Shown here: piece after piece, positions 26,971 through 35,543 of the stretch
Numbering within the stretch: position 1 is the first letter of the stretch
How the letters are laid out: each line of letters opens with the position of its first letter
Translations under genes and position numbers: made by a program
Notes under the pieces: model-generated
Told to the model about the DNA's origin: nothing
What the model saw: the letters and a program-made list of their open reading frames with translations, nothing else
Database searches by the model: none
From: JALYXV01 sp963791545
GTDB lineage: Bacteria > Actinomycetota > Acidimicrobiia > Acidimicrobiales > Palsa-688
Direction of reading: 5' to 3'
Assembly (NCBI GenBank): GCA_963791545.1
Contig: CAWBSR010000015.1
Location: 496,001 to 560,000 of the forward strand
Length of the DNA: 64,000 bases

Positions 26971-27879
26971 TCATGAAGGGGAGATCACGCCGTCCTGGAA
27001 CGAAGGGGCGAGGACTGATGCGAAGAGGGCCGCCAGTGGATGGGCGGGACGCAACGACCACACCGCCACCGGTGAGTGCAGCGGGGGGCGGCAGCGCCGG
27101 GCCAGGCCATGCAGGTCAGCCGGGAGGGACGCCCAGGGCGCAATGGCGACGCCGATCCCGGCCGCCGCCAGCCGGACCGCGGTGTCCACCTGCCGGGTGC
27201 GCACCACCGGCCGGGGCCGGAATCCCGCCGCCCCGCAGGCGCGGAGGACCACTTCGAGCAGGCCGTGGTCCTCGTCGTAGAGCACCCAGTCGGCGTCGGC
27301 CATCGTCGCCAGGTCGACGGACTCGGCGTCGGGGACCGGAAGGGCCCGGGGGACCACCAGCACCAGCTCCTCGACGCCGACGGCCTCGGCCGCTCCCTGC
27401 CAGTCGAGCGGCGCCGCCCCGACCGCCAGGTCCACTTCCCCGGCCCGCACTGCGGCCTCCAGGTCGGAGCGCCGAAGTTCCTCCCGCAGCCGCAACCCGA
27501 CGTCGGGGCGCTGCTGCTGCCAGCGCAGCACCACGTCGGGAATGACCGAGGTGGCGAGAGAGGTGAGGACTCCAACCGTGAGGGCGGTCGTCCCCTCGGT
27601 GGTCCCGAGTCGAGCCGCGACGACCGCTTCGTGGGCCAACCGGAGGATCTCCCGGGCCTCTACGATGAAACGGGTGCCGGTCGGCGTCGCCACCATGCCC
27701 CGGCTCCGGCGGCGGAACAGGTCCCGGCCGAGGCGAGCCTCGAGGGTGCTGAGCTGATGCGACAGCGTCGGCTGGGAGATGCCGAGCCAGGGAGCGGCGC
27801 TCGTTGCCGACCCGAGGTCGGCGATGGCCACCACGCAGCGCAGCTGGTGAAAGGTCACGTCCTCTCCGATGGCGGCCAT
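26971..27879 (-). CDS. LysR-family transcriptional regulator
   Basis: A 302-residue LysR protein. The N-terminal winged HTH is FHQLRCVVAIADLGSATSAA and LGISQPTLSHQLSTLEARLG with RDLFRRRSRG. The C-terminal periplasmic-binding-like effector domain starts near residue 95 (LTVGVLTSLATSVIPDVVLR). It is divergent from the amidohydrolase gene at 27949 and upstream of the permease and binding protein. The 69-bp gap holds three copies of a GGCCATCGA half-site, one inverted, and its own start codon lies in the first copy. It probably controls both arms of the regulon in response to their substrate. Confidence 0.93.
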   Translation of the reverse strand: MAAIGEDVTFHQLRCVVAIADLGSATSAAPWLGISQPTLSHQLSTLEARLGRDLFRRRSRGMVATPTGTRFIVEAREILRLAHEAVVAARLGTTEGTTALTVGVLTSLATSVIPDVVLRWQQQRPDVGLRLREELRRSDLEAAVRAGEVDLAVGAAPLDWQGAAEAVGVEELVLVVPRALPVPDAESVDLATMADADWVLYDEDHGLLEVVLRACGAAGFRPRPVVRTRQVDTAVRLAAAGIGVAIAPWASLPADLHGLARRCRPPLHSPVAVWSLRPAHPLAALFASVLAPSFQDGVISPS

Positions 27880-27926
27880 CGATTCAATCTATAGCTGGCC
27901 ATCGAACATTTACTGGATCGATGGCC
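27874..27926. promoter_or_regulatory. LysR operator candidate: three GGCCATCGA half-sites
   Basis: GGCCATCGA occurs at 27874-27882 and 27897-27905, and its exact reverse complement TCGATGGCC at 27918-27926. The last two form a perfect 9-bp inverted repeat with a 12-nt AT-rich spacer. The first copy overlaps the lysR start codon, which suits autorepression, and the pair lies 22 bp before the GTG of the amidohydrolase, which suits activation. Confidence 0.75.
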
Positions 27927-27948
27927 CCGACTGGCGCATGATGGGACC

Positions 27949-29181
27949 GTGACTGATCTCATCCTTCAGGGGGGCCGGGTCATCGACCCCTCGGCACACG
28001 TGGACGCGTTACTTGACGTCGCCATATCCGGCGGCCGGATCGAGTCTTGGGGTGAGGGGCGGCCGGCCGCCACCACGTCGGGTGCCCCGCAGCCCGGCCC
28101 CCGGGTCGTCGATTGCCGGGGACTCATCGTCACGCCGGGTTTGATCGACCTGCACGCCCACGTCATGGTGGGCCTCGGCGATTTCTGCGTCGAGCCCGAC
28201 CGCATCGGGGTCGGCATGGGCGTGCCTGTCGTGGTCGACGGCGGGACCAGCGGCGTCGCCACGTTCGATGTCAGCCGCCGGGCGATCATCGACCATCCCG
28301 CTACCCGAACCCGGGTGCTGGCCTTCATGGACCCCAACCAGCTCTACCTGGCCACTCGGGACTTCATCTGCCATCGGTTGTTGATCGCCAACGACCTCAA
28401 GAACCTCGATGAGGAAAGTCTGGTGGCATCCATCGAGCGCAACGACGACGTGGTGGTCGGCCTCAAGACCCGGGTGTGCCACGTCGGCGACGCCGAGTTC
28501 AGCCCGTTCCTCGACGCCGCCCAGCGCGCCGCCGGGCATCGTCCGGTCATGGTTCACCTGGGTCGGTTTCCCCACACGCCGGTCATCACCCCGGCTGCCT
28601 TGTTCCGGGCCATGCGGCCCGGGGACATCCTGACCCATGCCTTCCGGGGGGCCGGGGGGACCCTCGGGAGCACCGGCAAGGCGGTCGCCGAGTTCCGCGA
28701 TGCCGTGGACCGGGGCATGGTGCTGGACATGGGCCACTCGGGAACCGACTTCCGCTTCCGCGACGCCCGGCGATTGTTCGACCAGGGCTTCCTGCCCGAC
28801 ACCGCCTCCACCGACCTCAACGTGTTCAACCTGGACGGCCCGGTGTTCTCCCTGGCCGAGAACCTCACCAAGCTGCTGGCGCTCGGGATCGACTTGGTCG
28901 ACGTGGTGGCCATGGGGACCACCAACATGGCCCGGGCCATCGGCCGCCTCGACGAACTGGGGTCGCTGGCGGTGGGACGGGCCGCCGAGGTGAGCGTCCT
29001 GCGGGTCCGGACCGACGGCCCCTTCCCGGTAAGCGACGGCCACGAGGTGCTGGAGTCACCCCTGGCGGTGGAACCGGTCGGGTGTGTCCGGGCAGGAGAG
29101 TGGATTCCCACGCCTCCCCTGGCCAGCTTCGCGTCCGCCGGTCGGACCTGGGAAGACCCGGGCGACGGTGTCGACTGGTGA
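27949..29181 (+). CDS. Amidohydrolase-superfamily metal-dependent hydrolase
   Basis: A 410-residue metallohydrolase of the dihydroorotase-like amidohydrolase/deacetylase group. The N-terminal beta part starts TDLILQGGRVIDPSAHVDAL. The metal-binding HxH is in GLIDLHAHVMVGLGD. VVVGLKTRVC gives the likely bridging lysine, and VMVHLGRFPH, ILTHAFRG and LDMGHSGTDFRF provide later histidines and the catalytic aspartate region. The group hydrolyses cyclic or linear amides. It starts at GTG 27949, downstream of the LysR operator, and its stop overlaps the GTG of the first Rieske gene by 4 bp. A ring-opening or amide-cleavage step beside two oxygenases is inferred. Confidence 0.88.
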   Translation: MTDLILQGGRVIDPSAHVDALLDVAISGGRIESWGEGRPAATTSGAPQPGPRVVDCRGLIVTPGLIDLHAHVMVGLGDFCVEPDRIGVGMGVPVVVDGGTSGVATFDVSRRAIIDHPATRTRVLAFMDPNQLYLATRDFICHRLLIANDLKNLDEESLVASIERNDDVVVGLKTRVCHVGDAEFSPFLDAAQRAAGHRPVMVHLGRFPHTPVITPAALFRAMRPGDILTHAFRGAGGTLGSTGKAVAEFRDAVDRGMVLDMGHSGTDFRFRDARRLFDQGFLPDTASTDLNVFNLDGPVFSLAENLTKLLALGIDLVDVVAMGTTNMARAIGRLDELGSLAVGRAAEVSVLRVRTDGPFPVSDGHEVLESPLAVEPVGCVRAGEWIPTPPLASFASAGRTWEDPGDGVDW

Positions 29182-30260
29182 AGCCGCCACCGCGCCCGCT
29201 GAGCCAGGAGGACCTGACCGCCGCCCTCGCCTTCTTCTGGCATCCGGTCTGCACTGTCGATGAGCTGACGGCCCGCTCCCGCGGGGTCCTCGGGGTCGAA
29301 CTACTGGGCCAGGAGCTGGTGATCGCGGCCCTTGGCGACGGGCAGGTCGCCTGCCTGGTGGACCGCTGCCTCCACCGCTCCACCCGCCTGTCGGTCGGCT
29401 GGGTCGACGGGGACGCCATCCGCTGCGCCTACCACGGGTGGTTGTGGGCCCGCGACGGGGGCTGCGTCGAGATACCGGCGGCACCCGGAGTTCCCATCCC
29501 GGCGCGGGCCTGCCAGGCAGCGTTCCCGGTCCAGGTTCACCATGGTCTGGTCTGGGTCTGCCTGGACAGCCGGGCCAGCACCCAGGTCCCAACTTGCCCG
29601 GCCCTCGAGGATGAGACCATGCGGGTGGTGGCCGGCGAGCCCTACACCTGGCCCACCGCGGCGCCTCGCCGGGTGGAGAACTTCGTCGACCTGGCCCATT
29701 TCGCCTGGGTGCACGACGGATCCCTGGGGTCCCGGGACGATCCCGTGCCGCCGCTGCCGTTGGTGCGCCGTGAGGATGGGGAATTGCGCTTCGAATTCGT
29801 CCCGCCATCGGTCCCCGACACCACGTCGGCGGCGTTGGTCGGCGCCAGCCGGTACCGCATCGTCATGCCGGCGACCGTGGATATCGAGTTCGACATTGAC
29901 GGCATGCCCGGCGTCCGACGCCACTTGTGGATGACCGCCTCGCCGGTTCGCCCCGGTGTCTGCCGGACATTTTGGATGGTGGCCCGCAACGATCGCCATG
30001 ACCACCCCGACCAGGAGTTCCTGGATTTCCAACTCCAGATCCTGGCCGAGGACGAGCCGGTGGTGTGCAGCCAGCGGCCGCCCGAGTTCCCGTTGGCGGC
30101 GGGCCAGGAGATCAGCAGCCGGGCCGACCGGGTGTCCGTCGAATACCGGCGTTGGATGGTCGAGTTGGTTGCCGCCGCGGCTCGGGGCCCGGAACAGTTC
30201 GCCGGTGTCCTCGGCGCCGCCTCGCTGGTGGGCGCCGGTCCCAAGGAGGTTCGGGTATGA
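29178..30260 (+). CDS. Rieske non-haem iron oxygenase, alpha-type subunit (first)
   Basis: A 360-residue oxygenase. The Rieske [2Fe-2S] ligands are CLH in DRCLHRSTRL and CAYHGW 18 residues later. The mononuclear iron site is ENFVDLAHFAWVHDGS, the DxxHxxxxH pattern, with LQILAEDEPVVCSQRP downstream as in phthalate/vanillate-demethylase-type enzymes. These oxygenases hydroxylate or O/N-demethylate aromatic and heterocyclic compounds using an external reductase, which is not encoded here. The GTG start at 29178 overlaps the amidohydrolase stop (GTGA), so it is translationally coupled. Confidence 0.92.
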   Translation: MKPPPRPLSQEDLTAALAFFWHPVCTVDELTARSRGVLGVELLGQELVIAALGDGQVACLVDRCLHRSTRLSVGWVDGDAIRCAYHGWLWARDGGCVEIPAAPGVPIPARACQAAFPVQVHHGLVWVCLDSRASTQVPTCPALEDETMRVVAGEPYTWPTAAPRRVENFVDLAHFAWVHDGSLGSRDDPVPPLPLVRREDGELRFEFVPPSVPDTTSAALVGASRYRIVMPATVDIEFDIDGMPGVRRHLWMTASPVRPGVCRTFWMVARNDRHDHPDQEFLDFQLQILAEDEPVVCSQRPPEFPLAAGQEISSRADRVSVEYRRWMVELVAAAARGPEQFAGVLGAASLVGAGPKEVRV

Positions 30261-30300
30261 AATCCAGGGCGGGATTCCTCGTGAAAGCACCATTCGACTG

Positions 30301-31311
30301 ATGCTGCTCACCCGAGAACCCGTGCTCCGGCGGTTCTGGTACCCCCTCGCCTTCGCCTCGGCGCTCGATCAGGGACCGGTCCACCGGCGCCTGCTGGGCG
30401 AGGATCTCGTCCTCTGGCGGGCGGCCGGCCTCGCCGGTGCCGCCCGTGACCGTTGTCCCCACCGGGAAGCCAAGCTGTCCCGGGGGTGGGTGTCGGGCGA
30501 TCGCCTGGTCTGCCCCTACCACGGGTGGGAGTTCGAACCCGGCGGTCGGGTGGTGTGCGTTCCCCAACTCGAACCCGACAGCCCCCTTCCCACCCGGGCC
30601 CGGCTGGGCACCTTCGCCTGTACCGAGCGCTACGGCTGGGTGTGGGTGTGCCTCGACGACGATCCCCTCGGAGGGATTCCGGACCTGCCGGAGTGGGACG
30701 CCGAGGGCTGGCGGGTCGTTCCCGAGTACGAGTGGATGTTCGAGTGCTCCTGCGCCCATCTGATCGAGAACAACATCGACGCCTCGCACATCGCCTTTGT
30801 CCACCGGGAGAGTTTCGGAGCGGGCACCGACCCCCGCATCGACACCGCCTCCATGGAGCGCACGCCTTATGGGGTCCTCCGCCGCTCGATTGTCCCCGTG
30901 GCCGGGCGTCCCGGGGAGACGGCACCGACGGTGCGCATCTCGACGACGGAGATCTGGGCGCCGTTCATGGGTGTTTTCCGGATCGCCTACCCCGACGGCC
31001 TGGTTCACATCATGGTGAAGGCCTGCACGCCCGAGGACGACGGGACGACCCGCCTACTGCAGTTCGTGCTGCGCAACGATACCGAAGCCGATCGACCCGC
31101 CGCTGACATCCTGGCCTTCGACGACAAGGTCGAGGCCGAGGATCAGGGAATCCTGGCGGGGTTGGGCCCCGACTATCCCCTCGATCCGACCCAGCAGTTC
31201 CACACCAAGGCCGACCGCCCGGTCCTGGAGCTGCGCCGGTGGTATTCCGAGCTCATCTCCGGCGCCTGGACGCCGGAGAGGGCGGTGACGGTGGGCGGAC
31301 GAGGTAGATAG
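30301..31311 (+). CDS. Rieske non-haem iron oxygenase, alpha-type subunit (second)
   Basis: A 336-residue relative of the preceding gene but clearly divergent. The Rieske ligands are CPH in DRCPHREAKL and CPYHGWEF, and the mononuclear iron motif is NNIDASHIAFVHRESF. The distal acidic motif is VEAEDQGILAGLGP. The gene starts at ATG 30301, 40 bp after the first Rieske gene, with a weak ribosome binding site. Two adjacent alpha-type oxygenases without ferredoxin or reductase suggest either two sequential oxidations or a heteromeric oxygenase, as seen for some N-demethylases. The substrate is unknown. Confidence 0.92.
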   Translation: MLLTREPVLRRFWYPLAFASALDQGPVHRRLLGEDLVLWRAAGLAGAARDRCPHREAKLSRGWVSGDRLVCPYHGWEFEPGGRVVCVPQLEPDSPLPTRARLGTFACTERYGWVWVCLDDDPLGGIPDLPEWDAEGWRVVPEYEWMFECSCAHLIENNIDASHIAFVHRESFGAGTDPRIDTASMERTPYGVLRRSIVPVAGRPGETAPTVRISTTEIWAPFMGVFRIAYPDGLVHIMVKACTPEDDGTTRLLQFVLRNDTEADRPAADILAFDDKVEAEDQGILAGLGPDYPLDPTQQFHTKADRPVLELRRWYSELISGAWTPERAVTVGGRGR

Positions 31312-31321
31312 CCGGACGCGA

Positions 31322-32431
31322 TCAGCGGACGATATCCACCCGCGCCGTCCCCGGCAGGTCAAGGAAACGCACCACCGCCACCGCGTCCTGCCGCAGCGCG
31401 TCGAGAGCCGCCGGTGCCACCGGTTCCAGCAGATGGATCGTCACCACCGCCCCGGCGGTCCTCCAGGTGGCGACCACCCGGCCGTCGACGAGGGCAAAGG
31501 GTCGGAAAATGCCGTTCGTCGTCACCACGCGGTGTCTTCCGACGAACGGCGCCCGCGTCTGCCAGCCGAGCAGCAGGGGATCGAAGGGTCCTAGCAGGCG
31601 AGGGGGCGGAAGGGGAGCCGGAGCGGGCCGATCGGCCAGGTCGACCAACCCCTCCGATCCCGCTCCCGCGATCTCCCCGCAGGAAATCACCTCGTCGGCG
31701 ATCCTCCGGAACCCCACCCGGGCGTCGCCGAGCGTCAGGCCGGCCCAACGGGCCAGGTCGCCCGGGGTCGCCGGTCCGTGCCCCACCAGGTAGCGCCGGG
31801 CCAGCCGGGCCAGGGCATCGGTGCGGTCCATGGGCGCAGGTGCCGGTCCCAGCCACTCGGACGGGGCGACATAGGCCTGCTCGGTACCGCGCATCGGGCC
31901 CCTGACGACTCGGCCCCGCAGGGTCGCGGCCAGGAGGATGTGCACCACGGCCTGGCCGGCCGTCGGGACCGCGGCCGCGTCAAGAAGGGGGCGCAGCTCG
32001 GTCCGGGTCCGGGGCCCGTGCCGGGCGACGGCTTCGGTGACGATCTCCACGCCCCGCTCGGCCTCGGCCTCGCTGACCCCTTCTTGGCCCAGTCGGCGCC
32101 GGTTGGCAGTGGCCAGCTGCGGGGTCGTCAACGGATGGATCCACCAGTAGTCCTCAGCCGCCACCAGGTGCAGCGTCCCCCGGTTGACCCAGGTGACGAG
32201 CAGGGACCGCCGGTCTGTCATCGCCGCGTTGACGTCGGCCACGCCCAGGGCCTCGGAGCGGCTGCGAATACTCAGCCGGGCCCCTCGTGGGTCCTGGGCC
32301 TGGACCGCCAGCAGCTGACGGACCACCGCCTCGGGGCTGGCCGCCGGTTGTCCGCTGAGGAGCTGGGAGGTCAGCCGGGCCGCGATCACCGGCGACCGCC
32401 CCTCGCCCTGACCCCCGCCGCGGCCGGTCAC
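31322..32431 (-). CDS. Winged-helix DNA-binding domain protein (HTH_42/AlkX type)
   Basis: A 369-residue protein of the winged-helix DUF1006-like superfamily that includes YcaQ-type DNA glycosylases. Diagnostic segments are VVRQLLAVQAQDPRGARLSI, SLLVTWVNRGTLHLVAAEDY, ARRYLVGHGPATPGDLARWAG, RLLGPFDPLLLGWQTRAPFV and GIFRPFALVDGRVVATWR. Actinobacteria carry many members, mostly uncharacterised; a role in DNA binding or repair is inferred from the family. It converges on the second Rieske gene with only 10 bp between stops, so it is not part of that operon. Confidence 0.85.
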   Translation of the reverse strand: MTGRGGGQGEGRSPVIAARLTSQLLSGQPAASPEAVVRQLLAVQAQDPRGARLSIRSRSEALGVADVNAAMTDRRSLLVTWVNRGTLHLVAAEDYWWIHPLTTPQLATANRRRLGQEGVSEAEAERGVEIVTEAVARHGPRTRTELRPLLDAAAVPTAGQAVVHILLAATLRGRVVRGPMRGTEQAYVAPSEWLGPAPAPMDRTDALARLARRYLVGHGPATPGDLARWAGLTLGDARVGFRRIADEVISCGEIAGAGSEGLVDLADRPAPAPLPPPRLLGPFDPLLLGWQTRAPFVGRHRVVTTNGIFRPFALVDGRVVATWRTAGAVVTIHLLEPVAPAALDALRQDAVAVVRFLDLPGTARVDIVR

Positions 32432-32440
32432 CAGACAGCC

Positions 32441-32630
32441 TCAGCCCTCAGGTTGCCGGATCCCGAGCACGTTGGCCTCGGTGTCGTGCACGTAGGCCAC
32501 GGTGCCCACGCCGGGAATCACCATCTTGTCCAGGGCCAGTCGAGCCAAAGACTCCGGTGTAGAAGCCGCCCGCCCGCGGCGGGTCGTCGGCGTGGATCTC
32601 AAAGTGCACCAGCCGTTCCCTGGCGGCCAC
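32441..32630 (-). pseudogene. VOC/glyoxalase-family gene with internal deletion
   Basis: The minus strand first encodes RERLVHFEIHADDPPRAGGF and YTGVFG, the usual start of a small VOC protein. The usual end, DKMVIPGVGTVAYVHDTEAN followed by VLGIRQPEG, then follows almost at once in a different frame. Full-length relatives have about 120 residues; about 60-70 residues from the middle are missing and the frame is broken. It is a deletion remnant sitting directly upstream of the winged-helix gene. Confidence 0.78.
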
Positions 32631-32691
32631 GCTGATGGCTGGAAGGGCGCGCAGCCCGAGGAACGCCTGCTCGCCGGCCGCAGTGGCGACA

Positions 32692-33231
32692 TCAGGCGAT
32701 GGTCAGCTCTTTCTCCACCTCCACCGCACCGGTGAACAGGTCCAGCACCGGGCAGTGGGCGTCGACTGCCGCCGCCAGCTCCTGGTACCGCTGCGGTGTC
32801 TCGGGGCCTGTCACGACGACCTTGATCCGCACCGCGCCGTAGCCGGGGCGCACCCCGTCGTCGATGCCGAAGAAGCCCCGGATGTCGAGGTCCCCCTCGA
32901 CTTCGACATGGACCGTGTCCAAGGCGAGGCCGAGATGGGCGGCCCAGAACCGGTAGGTGATGGCCTGGCACGAGCCGAGGGCCGCCAGCGCCAGCTCAAC
33001 CGGGCTCGGACCCGTGTTGTCACCCCCGAGGCCGACCGGCTCGTCGACGGTGAAACGGTGCCCCGACCCGACCTCCGAGGCGACCTGGCACGGCGCCGGG
33101 CCCACCAGGTCGTGTCGGGCCCGCATCACCACCTGGGCCCGCCCGGGGTTCTCCCGGACCTTGGACTTGGTGGCCTCGATCACGCCGGTGAGGGACCTGG
33201 TGGGTGGCCTGGTGAGCGGCATGGTCCCCAC
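32692..33231 (-). CDS. OsmC-family protein
   Basis: A 179-residue OsmC/Ohr-like protein. The conserved core is GLGGDNTGPSPVELALAALG SCQAITYRF, with the first reactive cysteine at SCQA, and the second cysteine is in DAHCPVLDLF. OsmC and Ohr proteins reduce organic hydroperoxides through a cysteine pair; this OsmC-like branch is less well characterised. The proposed start at 33231 lies only 17 bp from the divergent start of the sulfhydrylase gene, so either the true start is internal (for example ATG 33222) or the transcript is leaderless. Confidence 0.88.
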   Translation of the reverse strand: MGTMPLTRPPTRSLTGVIEATKSKVRENPGRAQVVMRARHDLVGPAPCQVASEVGSGHRFTVDEPVGLGGDNTGPSPVELALAALGSCQAITYRFWAAHLGLALDTVHVEVEGDLDIRGFFGIDDGVRPGYGAVRIKVVVTGPETPQRYQELAAAVDAHCPVLDLFTGAVEVEKELTIA

Positions 33232-33248
33232 AATGCCAAAATCGGGAG

Positions 33249-34553
33249 ATGGGCGCTGGCGACCGGTTGTGGGGATTCCACACCCGCGCCATACATGCCG
33301 GCAACCGGCCCGACCCGACTACCGGGGCGCGGGCCGTGCCCATCTACCAGACGACCAGTTTCGTCTTCGAGGACACCGCCGACGCCGCCGACCTCTTCGC
33401 GCTGCAGAAGTACGGGAACATCTACTCCCGCATCGCCAACCCGACCGTGGCCTGCTTCGAGGAACGCCTGGCCAGCCTGGAGGGCGGCATCGGCGCCGTG
33501 GCCACCGCCAGCGGCATGTCCGCCGAGGCGCTGCTGTTCACCGCGGTGGCGGGCGCGGGCGACCATATCGTGTCGTCGGCCGCCCTTTACGGCGGTACCC
33601 GCACCCTTCTCGAGGTGACCCTGGCCCGGCTCGGCATCCACACCACCTTCGTCGCCCCCGATGACCCAAGCGCCTTCTCGGCCGCCATCTGCCCCAATAC
33701 CAAGCTGCTCTATACCGAGGTGGTCGCCAATCCGTCGGGCGTGGTTGCCGACCTCAGCGCCCTGGCCGACATCGCCCACGCCCACCACATCCCACTGGCC
33801 GTCGACTCCACCGTCGCCACGCCCTACCTTTGCCGCCCCTTCGACCACGGCGCTGACATCGTGGTCCATTCCGCTACCAAGTTCATCGGCGGTCACGGGA
33901 CCAGCCTCGGCGGGGTGGTTGTCGAGAGTGGCCGCTTCGACTGGGGATCGGGGCGCTTCCCGACCATGACCGCGCCGGTGGCCAGCTACGGCGGGCTGCG
34001 GTATTGGGAGAATTTCGGCGAGTACGGCTTTTTGACCAAGTTACGGGTCGAGCAGCTCCGTGACCTGGGCCCCGCCCTGTCCCCATTCAACGCCTTCCTC
34101 CTGCTGCAGGGAACCGAAACCCTGGCCCTGCGCATGGAGCGCCACGTCGCCAACGCCGCCGCGGTGGCCGGGTTCCTGGCCGCCCACCCCAGGGTCAGCT
34201 GGGTCCGTTACGCGGGCCGGCCCGACCACCCCGACCACGCCCTGGCCCAGCGTTACCTGCCCAAGGGGCCCGGCGCCGTCTTCGCCTTCGGCGTCGAGGG
34301 GGGACGGCGAGCCGGGGCCGCCTTTATCGAGGCACTGCAACTGTGCAGCCACCTGGCCAACATCGGCGACACCCGCACCCTGGTGATCCATCCGGCCTCG
34401 ACCACCCACCAGCAACTCTCCCCCGAGGCGCTCGAGGCGGCGGGGGTCGGCCCCGACCTGGTGCGAATCTCGGTGGGGCTCGAAGACCTCGACGATATTT
34501 TGTGGGACCTCGACCAGGCGTTGGCCCAGGCCGCCCCGATAGGGGGAAAATGA
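33249..34553 (+). CDS. metY: O-acetylhomoserine sulfhydrylase / Cys-Met PLP enzyme
   Basis: A 434-residue PLP enzyme of the Cys/Met metabolism family. It starts GFHTRAIHAGNRPDPTTGAR and has YSRIANPTVACFEERLASLE, VDSTVATPYLCRPFDHGADI, and the PLP-lysine motif VHSATKFIGGHGTSLGG. The length and the long insertions fit MetY-type O-acetylhomoserine sulfhydrylases, which add sulfide or methanethiol to O-acetylhomoserine to give homocysteine or methionine. It overlaps the following CoA-binding gene by 4 bp. The neighbouring RuBisCO-like and cupin genes on the other strand suggest methanethiol use. Methionine gamma-lyase activity cannot be excluded. Confidence 0.9.
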   Translation: MGAGDRLWGFHTRAIHAGNRPDPTTGARAVPIYQTTSFVFEDTADAADLFALQKYGNIYSRIANPTVACFEERLASLEGGIGAVATASGMSAEALLFTAVAGAGDHIVSSAALYGGTRTLLEVTLARLGIHTTFVAPDDPSAFSAAICPNTKLLYTEVVANPSGVVADLSALADIAHAHHIPLAVDSTVATPYLCRPFDHGADIVVHSATKFIGGHGTSLGGVVVESGRFDWGSGRFPTMTAPVASYGGLRYWENFGEYGFLTKLRVEQLRDLGPALSPFNAFLLLQGTETLALRMERHVANAAAVAGFLAAHPRVSWVRYAGRPDHPDHALAQRYLPKGPGAVFAFGVEGGRRAGAAFIEALQLCSHLANIGDTRTLVIHPASTTHQQLSPEALEAAGVGPDLVRISVGLEDLDDILWDLDQALAQAAPIGGK

Positions 34554-35098
34554 GCGGCGCCGGGGCCGGCCAGCCCGGGGGCGCGATTCCGGTCCCGACC
34601 GGTCAGGCCGACCGCGCTGCGTGGCGCGAGCCGACCGCAGGGGACCGGCTGCGGATGCTCCAGCGGACCCGGACCGTGGCCCTGGTCGGCGCCTCCCCCA
34701 ACCCGGCCCGGCCCAGCTACTTCGTGGCGACCTACCTGTTGAGCTCCAGTACCGACTTCCAGGTCTGGCTGGTAAACCCGAGGGAGAAGGAGATCCTGGG
34801 CCGGCCCGTGTTTCCCAGCCTGGCCGATCTCCCCGGGCGCCCCGACCTGGTGGATGTCTTCCGCCGCAACGACGATCTGCCCGCGGTCGCCGACGAAGCG
34901 GTCGCCGTCGGCGCCCATATCCTTTGGATTCAGCTGGGCCTGTGGAGCGACGCCGCCGCCGCCAGGGCCCACCGCGCCGGTGTCGATGTGGTGATGAACC
35001 GCTGTCTCAAGATCGAACATGCCCGATTCCACGGCGGCCTGCACCTGGCCGGCTTCGATACCGGCGTCATCTCCGCCCGTCGGTCACTTCGCCCCTGA
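34550..35098 (+). CDS. CoA-binding Rossmann-fold protein
   Basis: A 182-residue protein of the CoA_binding_2 family. The Rossmann start is RTVALVGASPNPARPSYFVA, then VWLVNPREKEILGRPVFPSL, VDVFRRNDDLPAVADEAVAV, WIQLGLWSD and VVMNRCLKIEHARF, all standard. These domains resemble the N-terminal part of succinyl-CoA synthetase alpha and of acyl-CoA synthetases; stand-alone versions have no settled function. The ATG overlaps the metY stop (ATGA) and AGGGGG lies just upstream. The 3' end overlaps the convergent cupin gene by 32 bp. Confidence 0.88.
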   Translation: MSGAGAGQPGGAIPVPTGQADRAAWREPTAGDRLRMLQRTRTVALVGASPNPARPSYFVATYLLSSSTDFQVWLVNPREKEILGRPVFPSLADLPGRPDLVDVFRRNDDLPAVADEAVAVGAHILWIQLGLWSDAAAARAHRAGVDVVMNRCLKIEHARFHGGLHLAGFDTGVISARRSLRP

Positions 35099-35543
35099 GG
35101 AACGCGGCGACGACAGGGTCGTCGGTCAACTGCGCCAGGTCGGTGGCAGTCGGGAGCTGAGGGCGGTCCCGGTCCTGGTCGACAATGCAGACGAAGCCCA
35201 GGCGATCGTCCGCAGCCGCCCGGAACTGATGCCATTCCCACGGCCCCACCGCGACCAGGTCGTGGGGCCGGAGGCCGATAACGTCGTCGCCGACCAGGCA
35301 CTCGCCTCGGCCCTGGAGGACGATCACGGCGTGGGTGTGCCGGTGGCGCTCCAGGGTGGTGTGTCCGCCCGGTTCGACCGCGAAGAACCGGACCTGGCAG
35401 GCCATCGCGGGGTCGTCGAACAGGACCTGGCGCGACAGATCCCGGAAGCTGGCCTCGCCATCGGGCGCCGGCTTGTAAGGGCGGACTTCTACGCCGCGCC
35501 ACCCGAAGGGGGTTTCCTCGGGGCGATGCCTCGGACCGGTCAC
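35067..35543 (-). CDS. Single-domain cupin
   Basis: A 158-residue protein with one cupin barrel. The metal-site motif 1 is GGHTTLERHRHTHAVIVLQG with conserved histidines and the glycine-rich turn, and motif 2 is LRPHDLVAVGPWEWHQFR with the last histidine. It overlaps the upstream RuBisCO-like gene by 4 bp (ATGA), so the two are coupled. In the methylthioadenosine-isoprenoid shunt of Rhodospirillum rubrum, a cupin acts right after a RuBisCO-like isomerase and releases methanethiol. That role is a reasonable hypothesis here, not shown by sequence alone. Confidence 0.88.
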   Translation of the reverse strand: MTGPRHRPEETPFGWRGVEVRPYKPAPDGEASFRDLSRQVLFDDPAMACQVRFFAVEPGGHTTLERHRHTHAVIVLQGRGECLVGDDVIGLRPHDLVAVGPWEWHQFRAAADDRLGFVCIVDQDRDRPQLPTATDLAQLTDDPVVAAFLRGEVTDGRR

